DNA from: SFWF01 sp045587065
GTDB taxonomy: Bacteria; Bacillota; Clostridia; Oscillospirales; Acutalibacteraceae
Length of the DNA stretch: 15,390 bases
NCBI GenBank assembly: GCA_045587065.1
Contig: JAZNBQ010000093.1
Span: 1-15,390 of the forward strand
Direction of reading: 5' to 3'
The notes under the pieces were generated by a model that had not been told where the DNA came from, made no database searches, and saw only the letters and a list, made by a program, of their open reading frames with translations. Shown here piece after piece: positions 13,817 through 15,390 of the stretch. Position numbers and translations under genes: made by a program. Position 1 is the first letter of the stretch. Each line of letters opens with the position of its first letter.

Positions 13817-14022
13817 TGAATGCAAAGGAAATCAGAGCAAACACTTTACCTGAACTTCAGAAAAAGCTGGTTGACCTTAAGGAAGAATTATTTAATCTTC
13901 GTTTCCAGCATACAATTAACCAGCTCGATAATCCCATGCGAATAGTAGCTGTCAAAAAGGATATAGCTCGTGTACAAACCGTTATACGTGAGCTTGAAAC
14001 CGCTGACAGCCAGAACGCGTAG
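13816..14022 (+). CDS. rpmC: Large ribosomal subunit protein uL29
   Basis: uL29 is a small two-helix protein next to uL23 at the peptide exit site. The 68-residue product shows the family pattern: KEIRANTLPELQKKLVDLKE, then ELFNLRFQHTINQLDNP in the middle, and a second helix ending in an Asp/Ser/Gln-rich tail. Its ATG overlaps the rplP stop, with GGTGG as the ribosome site. Confidence 0.97.
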   Translation: MNAKEIRANTLPELQKKLVDLKEELFNLRFQHTINQLDNPMRIVAVKKDIARVQTVIRELETADSQNA

Positions 14023-14041
14023 GAATAGGAGGTAAAGCCAA

Positions 14042-14296
14042 ATGGAAAGAAACCTTCGTAAGACAAGAACAGGTGTTGTTGTAAGTGACAAAATGGACAA
14101 GACCGTTGTAGTTGCTATTAAAGACAACGTTAAACACCCGCTCTACAAGAAGATAATTAAAAACACCGTTAAAATGAAAGCACACGATGAGGAAAACACC
14201 TGTGGTGTAGGTGACCGTGTTCTCATCATGGAAACACGTCCAATGTCTAAAGACAAGAGATGGCGTGTTGTAGAAATCATCGAGAAGGCTAAATAG
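14042..14296 (+). CDS. rpsQ: Small ribosomal subunit protein uS17
   Basis: uS17 is an OB-fold protein binding 16S rRNA early in 30S assembly. The 84-residue protein starts ERNLRKTRTGVVVSDKMDKT and contains VVAIKDNVKHPLYKKIIK, HDEENTCGVGDRVLIMETRPMSKDKRW and VVEIIEKAK, all typical. AGGAGGTAAAG precedes the ATG at good spacing. Confidence 0.98.
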   Translation: MERNLRKTRTGVVVSDKMDKTVVVAIKDNVKHPLYKKIIKNTVKMKAHDEENTCGVGDRVLIMETRPMSKDKRWRVVEIIEKAK

Positions 14297-14319
14297 TCTT
14301 TGATAAGGAGGAAAACACT

Positions 14320-14688
14320 GTGATACAACAACAGAGTTACCTCAAGGTAGCCGACAATACCGGTGCAAAAGAGCTTATGTGCATCCGTGTTCTTGGAGGC
14401 TCCGGAAGGAGGTATGCCAACATTGGCGACGTAGTCGTTGCTTCTGTTAAAAAGGCCGCTCCCGGCGGTACAGTTAAGAAGGGCGATGTAGTAAAGGCAG
14501 TAGTCGTTCGTTCGGTTAAAGGCCTACGTCGTAATGACGGCACATATATCAGATTTGATGAGAACGCAGCAGTTATTATTCGTGATGATAAGAGTCCAAG
14601 AGGCACTCGTATTTTTGGACCTGTTGCACGTGAGTTACGTGATGAGGATTATATGAAGATTCTCTCTCTAGCTCCAGAAGTGCTTTAA
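14320..14688 (+). CDS. rplN: Large ribosomal subunit protein uL14
   Basis: uL14 binds 23S rRNA at the subunit interface and bridges to the 30S; it also anchors the silencing factor RsfS. The 122-residue protein starts at GTG (14320), 8 bases after AAGGAGG, reading MIQQQSYLKVADNTGAKELM; no ATG is suitably placed nearby. The family motif with GGSGRRYANIGDVVVASVKKA and the RVFGPV-like element (RIFGPVARELRD) near the C-terminus are present. The length is exactly usual. Confidence 0.98.
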   Translation: MIQQQSYLKVADNTGAKELMCIRVLGGSGRRYANIGDVVVASVKKAAPGGTVKKGDVVKAVVVRSVKGLRRNDGTYIRFDENAAVIIRDDKSPRGTRIFGPVARELRDEDYMKILSLAPEVL

Positions 14689-14701
14689 GGAGGTGCCGAG
14701 A

Positions 14702-15025
14702 ATGAATAATCTCTTCGTTAAAACTGGAGATACTGTTATGCTTTTAACAGGCGACGAGCAGTATCGCGGAAAGACCGGCAAGGTTCTTGCTGTAAGTCCA
14801 AAAGAAGGAAAGGTTATTGTAGAAGGTCTTAACGTTGTTAAAAAGCACGTTAAACCACGCAAAGCCGGCGACCCTTCAGGAATAATTGAAACTGAAAGTG
14901 CGATTTATGCATCAAAAGTAATGGTAGTTTGTCCTAAGTGCGGCAAACCCACCAGAGTTGCTCATAAAATTTATGAGGACGGTAAGAAAGACCGCATGTG
15001 CAAAAAATGCGGAGAAACCTTTTAG
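14702..15025 (+). CDS. rplX: Large ribosomal subunit protein uL24, zinc-ribbon form
   Basis: uL24 starts 50S assembly by binding the 5' domain of 23S rRNA. The start is set at ATG 14702, not at the in-frame GTG 14693, because that GTG overlaps the AGGAGG ribosome site (14688-14693), which stands 8 nt from the ATG. The resulting 107 residues begin MNNLFVKTGDTVMLLTGDEQ, with the KOW-type motif near GKTGKVLAVSPKEGKVIVEG. The C-terminal part has four cysteines, C77, C80, C100 and C103 (CPKC and CKKC), a zinc-ribbon arrangement found in many Gram-positive uL24 proteins. Confidence 0.97.
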   Translation: MNNLFVKTGDTVMLLTGDEQYRGKTGKVLAVSPKEGKVIVEGLNVVKKHVKPRKAGDPSGIIETESAIYASKVMVVCPKCGKPTRVAHKIYEDGKKDRMCKKCGETF

Positions 15026-15043
15026 AGTTAGGAGGAATATCAC

Positions 15044-15390
15044 ATGGCAAGATTATATGATGAATATAAAAATTCAATAGCTCCTGCACTGATGAACAAG
15101 TTCGGTTACAAGACCGTCATGCAGATTCCGAAACTCGACAAGGTTGTCATCAATGTAGGCTGCGGCGAAGCTAAGGACAACTCCAAGGTTATCGACGCTA
15201 TTATGAATGATTTAGCTATCATCACCGGACAAAAGGCTGTTCCTTGCAGAGCTAAGAAGTCTGTTGCAAACTTCAAGCTTCGTGAAGGTATGCCTATCGG
15301 TGTAAAGGTTACTCTCAGAGGCGCTAGAATGTACGAGTTTATTGACCGTCTTTTCAATGCAGCTCTCCCAAGAGTAAGAGACTTCAGAGG
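15044..15390 (+). CDS. rplE: Large ribosomal subunit protein uL5, truncated by window end
   Basis: uL5 binds 5S rRNA and contacts P-site tRNA and the 30S head. The frame opens at ATG 15044, 6-7 nt after TTAGGAGGAA, and continues through 115 codons to the right edge, about two thirds of the usual ~180 residues. It begins MARLYDEYKNSIAPALMNKF and contains VMQIPKLDKVVINVGCGEA and TGQKAVPCRAKKSVANFKLR, matching the family. Its place after rplX is standard. Confidence 0.97.
   Translation, partial: MARLYDEYKNSIAPALMNKFGYKTVMQIPKLDKVVINVGCGEAKDNSKVIDAIMNDLAIITGQKAVPCRAKKSVANFKLREGMPIGVKVTLRGARMYEFIDRLFNAALPRVRDFR

Noticed and set aside
14693..14701. GTG 14693 as start of rplX
   Set aside because: It overlaps the AGGAGG ribosome site itself; ATG 14702 has ideal spacing and gives the normal uL24 N-terminus.
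1..15390. Mobile elements, CRISPR arrays, tRNA or rRNA genes
   Set aside because: No transposase, phage or defence genes, no regularly spaced repeats, and no tRNA- or rRNA-like sequence were seen; the window reads as conserved core chromosome.

Overview
The window looks like chromosome from an anaerobic, low-GC Gram-positive bacterium, most likely a clostridium. The evidence is the AT-rich intergenic DNA, strong purine-rich Shine-Dalgarno sites, the hrcA-grpE-dnaK order under a perfect CIRCE operator, a DnaK lacking the insertion found in Gram-negative homologues, an NfnAB-type flavin/iron-sulfur oxidoreductase, and the standard S10-spc ribosomal protein order. Family and genus cannot be fixed from this sequence alone.

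Layout. Positions 1-3302 (minus strand) hold the class I heat-shock operon hrcA-grpE-dnaK; dnaK runs off the left edge. A 334-bp divergent region (3303-3636) carries the hrcA promoter with CIRCE and a near-consensus promoter for greA. greA (plus strand) ends in an intrinsic terminator. It is followed by a three-gene set: an unrecognised single-pass membrane protein, nfnA and nfnB. A separate promoter then drives a long leader and a CNNM/CorC-type membrane protein gene. A bidirectional terminator closes this unit and overlaps the promoter of the ribosomal protein operon. From 9181 to the right edge the genes are rpsJ, rplC, rplD, rplW, rplB, rpsS, rplV, rpsC, rplP, rpmC, rpsQ, rplN, rplX and rplE (truncated by the window end).

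How the parts work together. HrcA represses its own operon through CIRCE, so GrpE and DnaK are made on heat shock. GreA rescues backtracked RNA polymerase. NfnA and NfnB should form one complex linking NADH, NADPH and ferredoxin pools. The 14 ribosomal genes form one tightly packed, often overlapping transcription unit preceded by a structured leader of about 295 nt.

The most interesting signal is the leader of the CNNM gene (about 7202-7381). It has a good promoter, a 29-codon open frame whose peptide begins with an acidic stretch and a Pro-Pro pair and ends basic, and a strong intrinsic terminator whose 5' arm lies inside that frame, all upstream of a putative Mg2+ transporter. This resembles in logic the enterobacterial MgtL leader peptide, but the geometry suggests the gene would be switched on when translation finishes, as would suit a Mg2+ exporter. 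This is a hypothesis; an unrecognised riboswitch is the main alternative.
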